This document shows positions 36,936-45,232 of a DNA stretch of 64,000 nucleotides, piece after piece. The position numbers were made by a program, and so were the translations under genes. The stretch's first letter is position 1; each line of letters begins with the position of its first letter. Location: NCBI RefSeq assembly GCF_002215035.1, contig NZ_NKFP01000001.1:431501-495500 (forward strand), written 5' to 3'. Source of the stretch: Leptolyngbya ohadii IS1. GTDB taxonomy: Bacteria > Cyanobacteriota > Cyanobacteriia > Elainellales > Elainellaceae. The notes beneath the pieces are model-generated. The model was not told the origin of the DNA. It was given only the letters and a program-made list of their open reading frames with translations, and made no database searches.

Positions 36936-37355
36936 TTGAATCAAAAAAACGTGATGGAATCTATCAATATGCAAGCTGAATTGTCCTTGAATTTTCACCT
37001 GTCGAACTCTGCCGCCGCAAAGCAACATCTTTCGTCCACAACCCGGTACTGCATTTGTAAACTTCTACGGCATACTGATGAACACGAATCAGCAGAATTG
37101 CTGAAATTCAAGGACAGAATCGGTTTGGATGCTGCTACCTCTCTGGATATGCTGCTCCAGGAAAAATATCCAACGGCAATTGAGCTAAACCAGGTCATTG
37201 TTCAGCTAGATTACCTGGCTCACCTTTATACCCAGACAACGCTTCAATCAGCACGTCATTCGGTGTCGTCTCTTCATCTGATTCCGATTCGACAGCAAGT
37301 TTTATATCTCCTGGGGTTTCAGGAAGGTGAACCGAGTCAACTTAGGATTTCCTAA
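36936..37355 (+). CDS. Small hypothetical protein
   Basis: A 139-residue frame. The TTG at 36936 has AGGA five bases upstream; ATG 36954 is the alternative (133 residues). Predicted mostly helical and soluble (SAELLKFKDRIGLDAATSLDMLLQEKYPTAIEL). Not recognised. It is followed by a block of tandem repeats. It is on the same strand as the surrounding two-component genes and may be an accessory protein of the cluster. Confidence 0.55.
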   Translation: MNQKNVMESINMQAELSLNFHLSNSAAAKQHLSSTTRYCICKLLRHTDEHESAELLKFKDRIGLDAATSLDMLLQEKYPTAIELNQVIVQLDYLAHLYTQTTLQSARHSVSSLHLIPIRQQVLYLLGFQEGEPSQLRIS

Positions 37356-37384
37356 TATTGCTATCCTGATAGCCTTGCTTTTAT

Positions 37385-37500
37385 ACCGCTGTTTTCATCT
37401 CGCTGTTTTCATGCCGCTGTTCTGATATCTCGCTGTTTTCATGCCGCTGTTCTGATATCTCCGTTTTCATCCCGCTGTTCTCATCCTATAGCCTTTCTGT
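37385..37500 (+). repeat. Tandem repeats upstream of the HisKA-EAL gene
   Basis: Alternating units CGCTGTTTTCATGC and CGCTGTTCTGATATCT, together a 30-bp period repeated about twice and then decaying, fill much of the gap 37356-37639. No gene or clear promoter is seen in that gap. Confidence 0.75.
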
Positions 37501-37639
37501 AGCACCGCCCTCCTGTAGCGATCGTGTCTGTAAATTTATTTTCAAGCTCAGGTTTTCTTCACGCTCAAACGGCAATGCATGGGAAATTAATCTTTGAGCA
37601 GCGATCGGTTCAGGTGCCGTCATTTTCCAAAATAGAACC

Positions 37640-38800
37640 ATGATAGAGTCTCAAACTTCTTTTTCCTCCAGATCCAAGTCCGCGATTGCTCCGGCTGTCC
37701 CCAGTGTCCTTGAAGATACTGCTCTCTTCATCAGCCATGAACTCAGGACTCCTCTCACCTCAATTCGATGCGTTCTCGGTTTACTTCATGCCGGGCAGAT
37801 CGGCAGCCTCTCTGAAGAGGGACAACATCTGCTCACGATCGCCCTCAATAATACCGATCGGTTAACCCGGCTGATCAGCATGATTGAACAGGGTGCGATC
37901 GCGCCAGTTACCCCCCTATCTCCCGTTGAAATAGAGCAGCTTCAGCTAGAAAACGATCTGCATCAGGCACTTACGCATCAGCAGTTTTGGCTGGAATATC
38001 AGCCTGTTATGGAAGTTAAATCAGGTCAGGTGACAGGATTTGAGGCGCTACTGCGCTGGCAGCATCCGACCAGAGGCAACATTCCCCCCATAGTCTTTAT
38101 TCCCATTGCAGAACGCATAGGATTAATTCACGAGCTGGGTCTATGGGTACTCCAGCAGTCCTGTCAACAGTTAGTGAAGTGGCAGGAGCAGTTTCACTGC
38201 CTTTCAAATCTGTCAATCAACGTAAATTTATCCGCCCTTCAGCTTCTGAAGCCTGACCTGTTGCCGCAGATCCAGCAGATCATTGAGAATGCTCAAATTG
38301 CTCCCCATTGCCTAAAGCTAGAAATTACAGAAACTGCGCTCATTGATAATCACGAAATGGCATTTAGCCTACTGGAGCAGCTGAGACAGATGGGCGTTCA
38401 AATCTATATTGATGATTTTGGAACAGGCTACTCATCCCTATCTCGATTACAGGATTTACCGATCGATGCACTTAAAATCGATCGATCGTTCATCCGCTTT
38501 AAGCGCTGGGACATCAGCGAGGCGATTATTACTCTGGCAGCAAAGCTGGGGCTGAATGTCATTGCAGAAGGCGTAGAAACTCCTGAGGATTTGGTCACGC
38601 TCCAAAGCATGGGATGCCACTACATGCAGGGCTATTTCTTCTCAAAACCCATTAACTCTACAGAAGTGACTGAGCTTCTGTCGTCTCACCTGAGTTTACC
38701 CCTAAATTCAACTCTAAATTCAACTCTAAATTCAACTCTAAATTCAACTCTAGGTTCACCCCTCAGCTCACCTCTGGCTTGCTCTGAGTTTCATGTCTGA
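37640..38800 (+). CDS. HisKA-EAL fusion: c-di-GMP phosphodiesterase with a kinase dimerisation domain
   Basis: A 386-residue protein. Residues 25-90 are a HisKA-type helical pair with the phosphoacceptor block [18 protein letters not shown] (His33) and LLTIALNNTDRLTRLI. No HATPase domain exists. Residues 108-352 are an EAL domain with all landmarks of an active phosphodiesterase: GFEALLRWQHP, SINVNLSALQL, LEITETAL, YIDDFGTGYSS, LKIDRSFI, IAEGVETPEDL, MQGYFFSKP. The C-terminus is a low-complexity tail of NSTL repeats. Predicted role: hydrolysis of cyclic di-GMP, with activity possibly set by phosphorylation of the His by a neighbouring kinase, or by hetero-dimerisation with kinase HisKA domains. 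The second part is inference. Confidence 0.9.
   Translation: MIESQTSFSSRSKSAIAPAVPSVLEDTALFISHELRTPLTSIRCVLGLLHAGQIGSLSEEGQHLLTIALNNTDRLTRLISMIEQGAIAPVTPLSPVEIEQLQLENDLHQALTHQQFWLEYQPVMEVKSGQVTGFEALLRWQHPTRGNIPPIVFIPIAERIGLIHELGLWVLQQSCQQLVKWQEQFHCLSNLSINVNLSALQLLKPDLLPQIQQIIENAQIAPHCLKLEITETALIDNHEMAFSLLEQLRQMGVQIYIDDFGTGYSSLSRLQDLPIDALKIDRSFIRFKRWDISEAIITLAAKLGLNVIAEGVETPEDLVTLQSMGCHYMQGYFFSKPINSTEVTELLSSHLSLPLNSTLNSTLNSTLNSTLGSPLSSPLACSEFHV
38698..38755 (+). repeat. 12-bp tandem repeat encoding the NSTL tail
   Basis: About four and a half in-frame copies of CTAAATTCAACT encode NSTLNSTLNSTLNST near the C-terminus of the HisKA-EAL protein. Confidence 0.88.
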
Positions 38801-38911
38801 TTATTGCTACAATTAAAGACTGTCAATCTGCATTTTTTCTAAAAAACAGAGCGGTGTCGTTTGCGTGTGAGGTTTAGGATTGCATTTTTTAAGACCTATT
38901 TTTACTAGGAC

Positions 38912-41900
38912 ATGGGCATAAACTGGACTACACCCCCTCAAACGACAGTCTTGCTAGTGGATGATAATCAGACCAATCTCAAGTTTTTGAGTGCGGTTTT
39001 GAAGAGGATTGGCTGCTATATTTACGTTGCCTCTAATGGTTTATCTGCCCTGGAAATTGCCAATTCCAAGATACTTGACCTGATCCTGCTTGACATAGTC
39101 ATGCCGGAAATGGATGGTTACGAAGTTTGTATGCTGCTCAAAGCACAACCCCACACGCAGCATATTCCGATTATTTTTATCAGTACCCTTGGCGAAGTAA
39201 CCGATACCGTTAAAGCCTTTTCCGTAGGAGCCGCAGATTTTATCCACAAGCCATTTCGCATTCCGGAAGTCGTTGCACGGGTTCAGCGTCAGCTAGAGAT
39301 AAGCTATTCCAGCCGTATCCTGAACCGGGAGAAGGATCAGCTTGCTGAACACAACCAACAGCTTCAGCAAGAAATTATTGATATTAATCAGAATTTGTTT
39401 ACTGTCAAAGCGGCGAAGGCTGAACTGTACAAAAAAACTGAGGATCTCGCCGATTTTAGCAGTATGCTAAAGCAGCTCCATCGGCTGAACCTCACCTACT
39501 TTGATAGTCACGAGGCGCTCTTCTCAGACTACATTCAAACCGGATGTAGCATCCTTGACTTTGCCGCAGGTGCCGTTGGTCGTATAGAAGGACAGACCTA
39601 TACGTTTGTGGCGGTGCAGTCTAACTTTAAAGATCTGGTGCCAGGAACGACGGCTACGCTGCACAACACCTTTTGCGGCAAGGTCGCTGAGCATAGCGCA
39701 ACAGTAGCTTTTCACCATGTTGGGCGAATGGCTGAGATGTGCTGTCACCCGCTGTATCAGACATTGAGGCTGGAGTCCTATCTCGGAACTCCTATCTGGG
39801 TTGATGGACAGATGTTTGGCACTCTTTGCTTCTTCTCAACCGAGCCTCGATTTCAGGGCTTTGAGAAGCACGAGAAAGAGATTATTGAAATGATGGCTCA
39901 GAGCATTGGCAAATTTCTGGGTCGTCAGCAGATAGAGACCAAACGCCAGCAGCTAGAAATTGCATTAAAGCGGTCTGAAGCTAAACTGAGTCATGTTCTA
40001 AATAGCGCTAATGCGGCAATCACCTCGCTTCAGGTCTTTGCCGATCGCACCCTATCGATTGAATATCGTTCCGTTGGCTATGAAAGAGTTTTTGGGCTAG
40101 CCCTGGCAGAATTTGCATCTGATCTCAACTGCTGGGCTACCCATGTCTTTCCAGAGGATCTGATCGCCTATCAGGCTAGGTTCTTTGATGATGTTTTTGC
40201 AGGCAATTCTGGCGTCATCGAATATCGCTTTCAGCACGGAGACGGAACGGTTCATTGGATCTCCCAAAGCTATACCTCCCACTGGGATGAGATTGTAAAT
40301 TGCTGGATTGTGACTACCGTTGACACGGATATCAGCGATCGCAAGCAAATGGAGCAGGCTTTACGGCTCATTGTGGAAGGGACAGCCGCCAAAACAGGGC
40401 GCGAGTTTTTCCATTTTCTGGTGCGTCATCTGGCAGAAGTCTTGCAGGCACCCTGTGCCCTTGTGGCTGAACGGGTTAAACCAGAAGGAACCCAAGTCCG
40501 AACGCTGGCATTTTGGCAGGGAAATGAATTTGGCGAAAACTTTGAGTATGAGCTGGCTGGCACGCCCTGCGAACAGGTTATTGCAGGCGAACTTGTTTAC
40601 TATCCCCGTTCGGTGCAGACCTATTTCCCCCACGATCGGCATTTGATCGACCTGCATCTGGAGAGTTATTTGGGTATTCCGCTGAATGACTCCCAGGGGG
40701 AGGTGATTGGTCATCTTGCGGTGTTAGATACTTTTGCCTTACCCCGGAAGCAGTTTTCGGAGCAAATTCTCCGGATTTTTGCTGCCAGAGCCGGAGCAGA
40801 GCTAGAGCGTCAGCAGGCGGAAGATGCCCTGTCGGAAATCCTGATCCAAACGCAGCAGCAGTCGATTGAGCTTGAGAAGGCAAGAGATGCAGCAGAGGCA
40901 GCGAACCGCATCAAAAGTGAGTTTCTCGCCAATATGAGCCACGAACTGCGAACTCCGCTCAATGTCATTCTGGGCTTTACCCAGGTGATGGCACGAGAAA
41001 CGGCTCTGCCTGAGTCGGCACGAAACTATCTCACCACCATGAATCGGAGTGGAGAGCATCTTCTCAATCTGATCAATGACGTGCTGGAGATGTCCAAAAT
41101 TGAAGCCGGAAAGCAATCACTCAATGTTGCCGATTTTGATCTGCATGAGCTGCTGAACAATCTGGAGGAAATGTTTTATCTGAAGTCTCAATCGAAGGGA
41201 CTGAAGCTGGTCTTTGAATTTGCGCCTGATACGCCCCAGTACATCCAAACCGATGAAGGAAAACTGCGCCAGGTGTTAGTGAATCTCCTGGGCAATGCGA
41301 TTAAATTCACCCAGTCTGGAACCGTGACTCTGCGCGTATCGGCGATCGCGGAAACCGAACACAGCCCGGCTGGATTGCACGGCGGATCGATGACGCTACA
41401 ACTTGAGGTTAGCGATACGGGGTCAGGCATTGACCCTAAAGAACTTCCTACCTTATTTGAACCTTTTGTCCAATCTCGGAGCCGCGCCAATCAATCGGAA
41501 GGGACTGGATTGGGTCTACCGATTAGCCGTAAGTTTGTGGAATTAATGCGGGGGACGATCGAGATTCAGAGCCAGCCCGATGTGGGGACGACTGTTTTTG
41601 TCAGTCTGCCCGTCCGTTTGGCGCTTCCGGTCAAAACCCGTTTGTCCCAGTTCAGGCACACGATCCTCCGCGTTTCCCCTGAGCAGCCCAAACACCGGAT
41701 TCTGGTCGTTGAGGATCATGCGGATAGCCGTCAATTGCTGGTGACGCTGCTGCGATCGCTAGGCTTCGAGGTTCAGGAAGCAGCCGATGGACAAAGGGCG
41801 ATCGATCTATGGCAACAGTTGCATCCCGATGCCAAAACCCTGGCACGATCCTCCGCGTTTCCCCTGAGCAGCCCAAACACCGGATTCTGGTCGTTGAGGA

Positions 41901-41920
41901 TCATGCGGATAGCCGCCTGA
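38912..41920 (+). CDS. Hybrid histidine kinase REC-GAF-PAS-GAF-HisKA-HATPase, C-terminal receiver broken
   Basis: A 1002-residue frame. The N-terminal receiver is intact (VLLVDDNQTNLKFL, LILLDIVMPEMDGYEVC, IHKPF). Then come a coiled coil, a GAF (about 190-345), a PAS ending DTDISDRKQ near 480, a second GAF (about 490-640), HisKA with [15 protein letters not shown] near residue 675, and HATPase with NLLGNAIKF, DTGSGID and GTGLGLPIS. A second receiver starts RILVVEDHADSRQLLVTLL but after WQQLHP the sequence passes into the palindrome at 41818-42134 and stops at 41920. The last 32 residues are translation of inverted and duplicated copies of flanking DNA. The receiver Asp and strands 3-4 are lost. 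The remainder lies at 42078-42485 in another frame. Confidence 0.88.
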   Translation: MGINWTTPPQTTVLLVDDNQTNLKFLSAVLKRIGCYIYVASNGLSALEIANSKILDLILLDIVMPEMDGYEVCMLLKAQPHTQHIPIIFISTLGEVTDTVKAFSVGAADFIHKPFRIPEVVARVQRQLEISYSSRILNREKDQLAEHNQQLQQEIIDINQNLFTVKAAKAELYKKTEDLADFSSMLKQLHRLNLTYFDSHEALFSDYIQTGCSILDFAAGAVGRIEGQTYTFVAVQSNFKDLVPGTTATLHNTFCGKVAEHSATVAFHHVGRMAEMCCHPLYQTLRLESYLGTPIWVDGQMFGTLCFFSTEPRFQGFEKHEKEIIEMMAQSIGKFLGRQQIETKRQQLEIALKRSEAKLSHVLNSANAAITSLQVFADRTLSIEYRSVGYERVFGLALAEFASDLNCWATHVFPEDLIAYQARFFDDVFAGNSGVIEYRFQHGDGTVHWISQSYTSHWDEIVNCWIVTTVDTDISDRKQMEQALRLIVEGTAAKTGREFFHFLVRHLAEVLQAPCALVAERVKPEGTQVRTLAFWQGNEFGENFEYELAGTPCEQVIAGELVYYPRSVQTYFPHDRHLIDLHLESYLGIPLNDSQGEVIGHLAVLDTFALPRKQFSEQILRIFAARAGAELERQQAEDALSEILIQTQQQSIELEKARDAAEAANRIKSEFLANMSHELRTPLNVILGFTQVMARETALPESARNYLTTMNRSGEHLLNLINDVLEMSKIEAGKQSLNVADFDLHELLNNLEEMFYLKSQSKGLKLVFEFAPDTPQYIQTDEGKLRQVLVNLLGNAIKFTQSGTVTLRVSAIAETEHSPAGLHGGSMTLQLEVSDTGSGIDPKELPTLFEPFVQSRSRANQSEGTGLGLPISRKFVELMRGTIEIQSQPDVGTTVFVSLPVRLALPVKTRLSQFRHTILRVSPEQPKHRILVVEDHADSRQLLVTLLRSLGFEVQEAADGQRAIDLWQQLHPDAKTLARSSAFPLSSPNTGFWSLRIMRIAA
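41659..41915 (+). repeat. 72-bp direct repeat in the receiver region
   Basis: Positions 41659-41730 are repeated exactly at 41844-41915, offset 185 bp. The first copy encodes the genuine start of the receiver (around RILVVEDHADSR). The second copy lies inside the palindrome and is read in a different frame. Confidence 0.93.
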
Positions 41921-42134
41921 CAGCATGCTTCCAGCCACTCTGCCGACATCACTTTTTTAAGCTCTGATTGAATCGATTCAATCAGAGCTTAAAAAAGTGA
42001 TGTCGGCAGAGTGGCTGGAAGCATGCTGTCAGGCGGCTATCCGCATGATCCTCAACGACCAGAATCCGGTGTTTGGGCTGACCCCCAGTGCCTTCGAGGA
42101 GGATCGTGCCAGGGTTTTGGCATCGGGATGCAAC
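41818..42134. repeat. Large composite palindrome disrupting a kinase gene
   Basis: Centre between 41974 and 41975 (AATCGATT). The inner palindrome 41869-42080 has two perfect 106-base arms. An outer pair, 41818-41854 and 42098-42134, matches over 37 bases; the 14- to 17-base segments between inner and outer parts do not match. The inner arms combine a copy of 41669-41730 with a copy of 42267-42340, joined at CGGATAGCCG. Both source sequences survive intact beside the palindrome. Confidence 0.95.
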
Positions 42135-42485
42135 GATTTTGTTCGTAAGCCTTTTCGGGAAGACTTGTTACTGAGTAAGATCCAGGATTATCTGGGAGTC
42201 CAATTTATTCAGGCAGAACCAGAGCCTTACTCCAGAGCATCCAGTTTTAGGAAAACCTTAGATACGGAATCGATTCAATCAGAGCTTAAAAAAGTGATGT
42301 CGGCAGAGTGGCTGGAAGCATGCTGTCAGGCGGCTATCCGGGGATCTGACAAACAAGTTCTGCAATTAATTACTGAAATTCCACCCACCCATACTCTGCT
42401 TGCGGCAACTTTAGCTGAGTTGGTAAACAATTTCTGTTTTGACCCCTTGCTAACCCTCACGCAATCTCCTAACAATGGCTCCTGA
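41997..42485 (+). pseudogene. 3' remainder of the broken hybrid kinase (receiver end and helical module)
   Basis: The frame from GTG/ATG near 41997 first translates the right arm of the palindrome; genuine sequence resumes at about 42078 (LTPSAFEEDRARVLASGCNDF, VRKPFREDLLLSKIQDYLGV), receiver strands 4-5. A helical C-terminal module of about 65 residues follows (MSAEWLEACCQAAIRGSDKQV to FDPLLTLTQSP). The stop at 42485 overlaps the start of the next gene at 42475 by 11 bp, so the two were translationally coupled in the intact gene. It is not in frame with the upstream kinase. Confidence 0.85.
42267..42340 (+). repeat. Source copy of a 74-bp segment duplicated in the palindrome
   Basis: GAATCGATTCAATCAGAGC and on to GGCTATCCG at 42267-42340 is identical to 41970-42043. 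It encodes the start of the C-terminal helical module. Confidence 0.92.
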
Positions 42486-44028
42486 GTCAGCGATCGCATC
42501 CGACAGCACAATTCTTATAATTGACGACTCGCCAGATAACCTGCGCGTGTTGTCTAAAACCCTGGAGACGTATGGGTATGCCGTTCGCTGTGTAACTAAT
42601 GGATCGCTAGCCTTTGCGAGCATTCAAAACTCGCCGCCGGATCTGATCCTGCTGGACATCCGAATGCCAGGGATGAATGGGTATGAAATCTGCGAGAAGC
42701 TGAAGCAAACTCAGGAGGCACGCGACATTCCAGTGATTTTTCTGAGTGCGCTGGATGATGTGCAGGACATTGTTAAAGCCTTTCAAATTGGCGGAGTGGA
42801 TTACATCACCAAACCCTTCCAAACGGAGGAGGTGCTGGCTCGGATTAAAAATCAGCTCATGATTCAAAATCTGAGGAAACAGCTCTATGCCCAGAACCAG
42901 CACCTATTGCAGGAGATTGACGAACGCAGAAAGTCTGAGCAGGCTCTTTATGAAGAAATTCAGCGGCGGGTACTCGTTGAAGCCTCGCTGCAAGATGCCA
43001 AAAATGCAGCAGAAGCAGCAAACTACGTTAAGAGCGAATTTTTAGCCCAGATCAGTCACGAACTGAGAACACCGCTCAATATCATTCTGGGATTAACAAC
43101 CCTGATGCAGAAAGAGTCCTCGCTCCCTCAGCTTCATCAGAATCATCTCGAAACCATTGATGAGAATGCCCAACGACTGCTGAAAATAATCAACGGCGTT
43201 CTATCCATGACCCGTGCGGAGGCAAATCAACTCAAACTGGAGGAACAGGAAGTTGATTTACACGGTTTGTTGAACTCTATGATTGCCCTATGGCATCCTA
43301 AAGCGATCGAGAAAGGGTTGCAGCTTGAATTTTATCGCGCTCCTAGTGTTCCGCAGTACGTTTACTCTGATGAAAGGAAACTTCGCCAGATTCTAATGAA
43401 TTTGTTGGAGAATGCAGTTCAGACGACTGAACGGGGACACATTAAGATTAAGGTTGATGCTGAGGAGCAGCCGGCTCTATTGAGCTATGACTGTGCCGAT
43501 TTCCAGGGCAAGTCCTATAGTTTAACGATCGAAGTCACGGACACAGGCAGGACAGTTTTGCTGGGGGAACTCGATACGGTCTTGCAGCTTTTTCCCCAAC
43601 CAGACTCCAGCGAGGAGACATCCCAGGATCTCGGACTGAGCTTGCTGCTGGTTCGGCAGTTTGCCCAGTTAATGCGAGGCAGTGTAGTCCTTCAAGGTTC
43701 TCCCAATCGAGGCAGCACCGTCAGGGTCAATCTTTTAGTACAATTAGCAGATTCGATGGGTTCGACACTCCCTGTTGGCTCAGAGTTTCACATTGTTAAC
43801 TCCGTATCCGACAGCGAGGATGCAATTGTAGAAGCGCTACAAACAGTCATGCCAGCAACCTGGCTAGAGCAGCTTCACCAGATGGCAGTTAAAGGCTTTG
43901 ACCAAAAGATTTTGCATTTATTGCAGGATATTCCAGCGAGCCATGCAGCGTTTGCTAAAACTTTAGAAATTTGGACTCGCAATTTCCAGTTTGAGCGAAT
44001 TGTTGAAGTCACTCAATCCATCCTTTAA
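42475..44028 (+). CDS. REC-HisKA-HATPase protein with degenerate ATP site and C-terminal helical module
   Basis: A 517-residue protein, ATG 42475. The receiver is intact (ILIIDDSPDNL, Asp61 in LILLDIRMPGMNG, TKPFQ). HisKA has [17 protein letters not shown] near residue 195. In the ATPase domain the N-box is present (NLLENAVQTTE), but the G1 box reads DTGRTVLLGELD instead of DxGxGI and the G2 box reads SQDLGLSLLLV instead of GTGLGL. It may therefore not bind ATP and could serve as a phosphate acceptor or scaffold. Residues 450-517 (VMPATWLEQLHQMAVKGFDQK to ERIVEVTQSIL) are the same helical module found in three other proteins here. Its start overlaps the preceding frame by 11 bp. Confidence 0.9.
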   Translation: MAPESAIASDSTILIIDDSPDNLRVLSKTLETYGYAVRCVTNGSLAFASIQNSPPDLILLDIRMPGMNGYEICEKLKQTQEARDIPVIFLSALDDVQDIVKAFQIGGVDYITKPFQTEEVLARIKNQLMIQNLRKQLYAQNQHLLQEIDERRKSEQALYEEIQRRVLVEASLQDAKNAAEAANYVKSEFLAQISHELRTPLNIILGLTTLMQKESSLPQLHQNHLETIDENAQRLLKIINGVLSMTRAEANQLKLEEQEVDLHGLLNSMIALWHPKAIEKGLQLEFYRAPSVPQYVYSDERKLRQILMNLLENAVQTTERGHIKIKVDAEEQPALLSYDCADFQGKSYSLTIEVTDTGRTVLLGELDTVLQLFPQPDSSEETSQDLGLSLLLVRQFAQLMRGSVVLQGSPNRGSTVRVNLLVQLADSMGSTLPVGSEFHIVNSVSDSEDAIVEALQTVMPATWLEQLHQMAVKGFDQKILHLLQDIPASHAAFAKTLEIWTRNFQFERIVEVTQSIL

Positions 44029-44071
44029 TGGATAGAGCCATAAGGCGACATCTATTTCCGCTATATTCTGT

Positions 44072-45226
44072 ATGAAAAAGTTATCTATGAATACGATGGA
44101 TGATTTAAGACCATCTGCCAAAGCAGATATCTTACTGGTGGATGATACTCCGGACAATTTGCGCGTATTGTCTGCTATGTTAACCAATCGCGGCTACGAA
44201 GTTCGTAAAGCCCTCACAGGGCAGCGGGCGATCGCATCCGTAGCCTCCGAAGCTCCCGATCTGATTCTGCTAGATATTAAGATGCCGGAGATGGATGGCT
44301 ATGAGGTTTGCAAGCAGCTCAAGGCAACCCCTCGCGGGCGGGAAGTTCCCATTATCTTTGTCAGTGCCCTGGACGATGCGCTGGATAAGGTGAGGGCGTT
44401 TGCGGCGGGCGGCGTTGACTATGTAACCAAGCCATTTCAGGAAGCAGAAGTGCTGTCGCGGATTGAACATCAGCTTCGGATTCAACGACTCCAGCAGCAG
44501 CTCATGATCCAGAATGAGGAACTGTCGCGATCGAACCGGGAATTAGAGCAGTTTGCTTATGTGGTGTCCCACGATTTACAGCAGCCGCTCCAGAGCGTTA
44601 CGGGTTTCGTCAAGCTAGTGCAATTAAAATATGGCACGACTCTGGATGAAACGGCTCAGGATTATCTGAATCGGATTCATGAAACTGGAAGCCGAATGCA
44701 GCGACTCGTTCAGGATCTTCTTGCCTATTCCCAGGTCGGGAAGCAATCCCAGGATTTGAGGCTGGTGGACTGTAACCAGATTCTTCATCAGGTTCGAGAG
44801 AATTTACAGGAAGCGATCGCCAACCGGGGCGCTGTGCTAACGCAGGATTCGTTGCCTCCCGTTCAAGGCAGTGAAAGTCAGCTCATTCAGCTATTTCAAA
44901 ATTTAATCAGCAACGCCATTAAATTTGTGCCGGAGCAGGTTATTCCCGCCATCCATATTTCTGCTGCCCTGCACAAGGAGCATTGGCAGATTGGGATTTC
45001 CGATAATGGCATTGGCATCAAACCAGAAAATTATCAGCAGATTTTTGAAATTTTTCAGCGGGTTCAATCCTCCTCAAAGTATCCGGGAACGGGCATTGGC
45101 TTGGCAACCTGCAAGAAAATTGTAGAACAGCACGGCGGTCAGATCTGGGTAGAATCCGAGTGGGGTCAGGGAACTACGTTTTACTTTACGCTACCGATTG
45201 TTTCTGCCGCTGAACTGCAAGCCTAA
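44072..45226 (+). CDS. Response-regulator histidine kinase REC-HisKA-HATPase (phytochrome-kinase-like)
   Basis: A 384-residue protein with ATG 44072; the ATG at 44087 or 44096 could also be used. The receiver has ILLVDDTPDNLRVL, Asp68 in LILLDIKMPEMDGYEVC and TKPFQ. A short coiled coil leads to HisKA with FAYVVSHDLQQPLQSVTGF near residue 166, the SHDLxxPL variant found in phytochrome-type kinases. HATPase is intact: NLISNAIKFVP, DNGIGIKPE, GTGIGLATCKKIVEQHGG. It can autophosphorylate and receive phosphate on its own receiver. The stop at 45226 is six bases from the stop of the convergent kinase gene. Confidence 0.92.
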   Translation: MKKLSMNTMDDLRPSAKADILLVDDTPDNLRVLSAMLTNRGYEVRKALTGQRAIASVASEAPDLILLDIKMPEMDGYEVCKQLKATPRGREVPIIFVSALDDALDKVRAFAAGGVDYVTKPFQEAEVLSRIEHQLRIQRLQQQLMIQNEELSRSNRELEQFAYVVSHDLQQPLQSVTGFVKLVQLKYGTTLDETAQDYLNRIHETGSRMQRLVQDLLAYSQVGKQSQDLRLVDCNQILHQVRENLQEAIANRGAVLTQDSLPPVQGSESQLIQLFQNLISNAIKFVPEQVIPAIHISAALHKEHWQIGISDNGIGIKPENYQQIFEIFQRVQSSSKYPGTGIGLATCKKIVEQHGGQIWVESEWGQGTTFYFTLPIVSAAELQA

Positions 45227-45232
45227 AATGGC

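Noticed and set aside
38912-41920. Natural C-terminus of the kinase at 41920
   Set aside because: The last 32 residues are translated from inverted and duplicated DNA, and the missing receiver end lies just downstream in another frame.
41869-42080. Palindrome considered as an insertion element or replication origin
   Set aside because: No transposase or target duplication; every part is traceable to flanking gene sequence, and no DnaA-box cluster is present.
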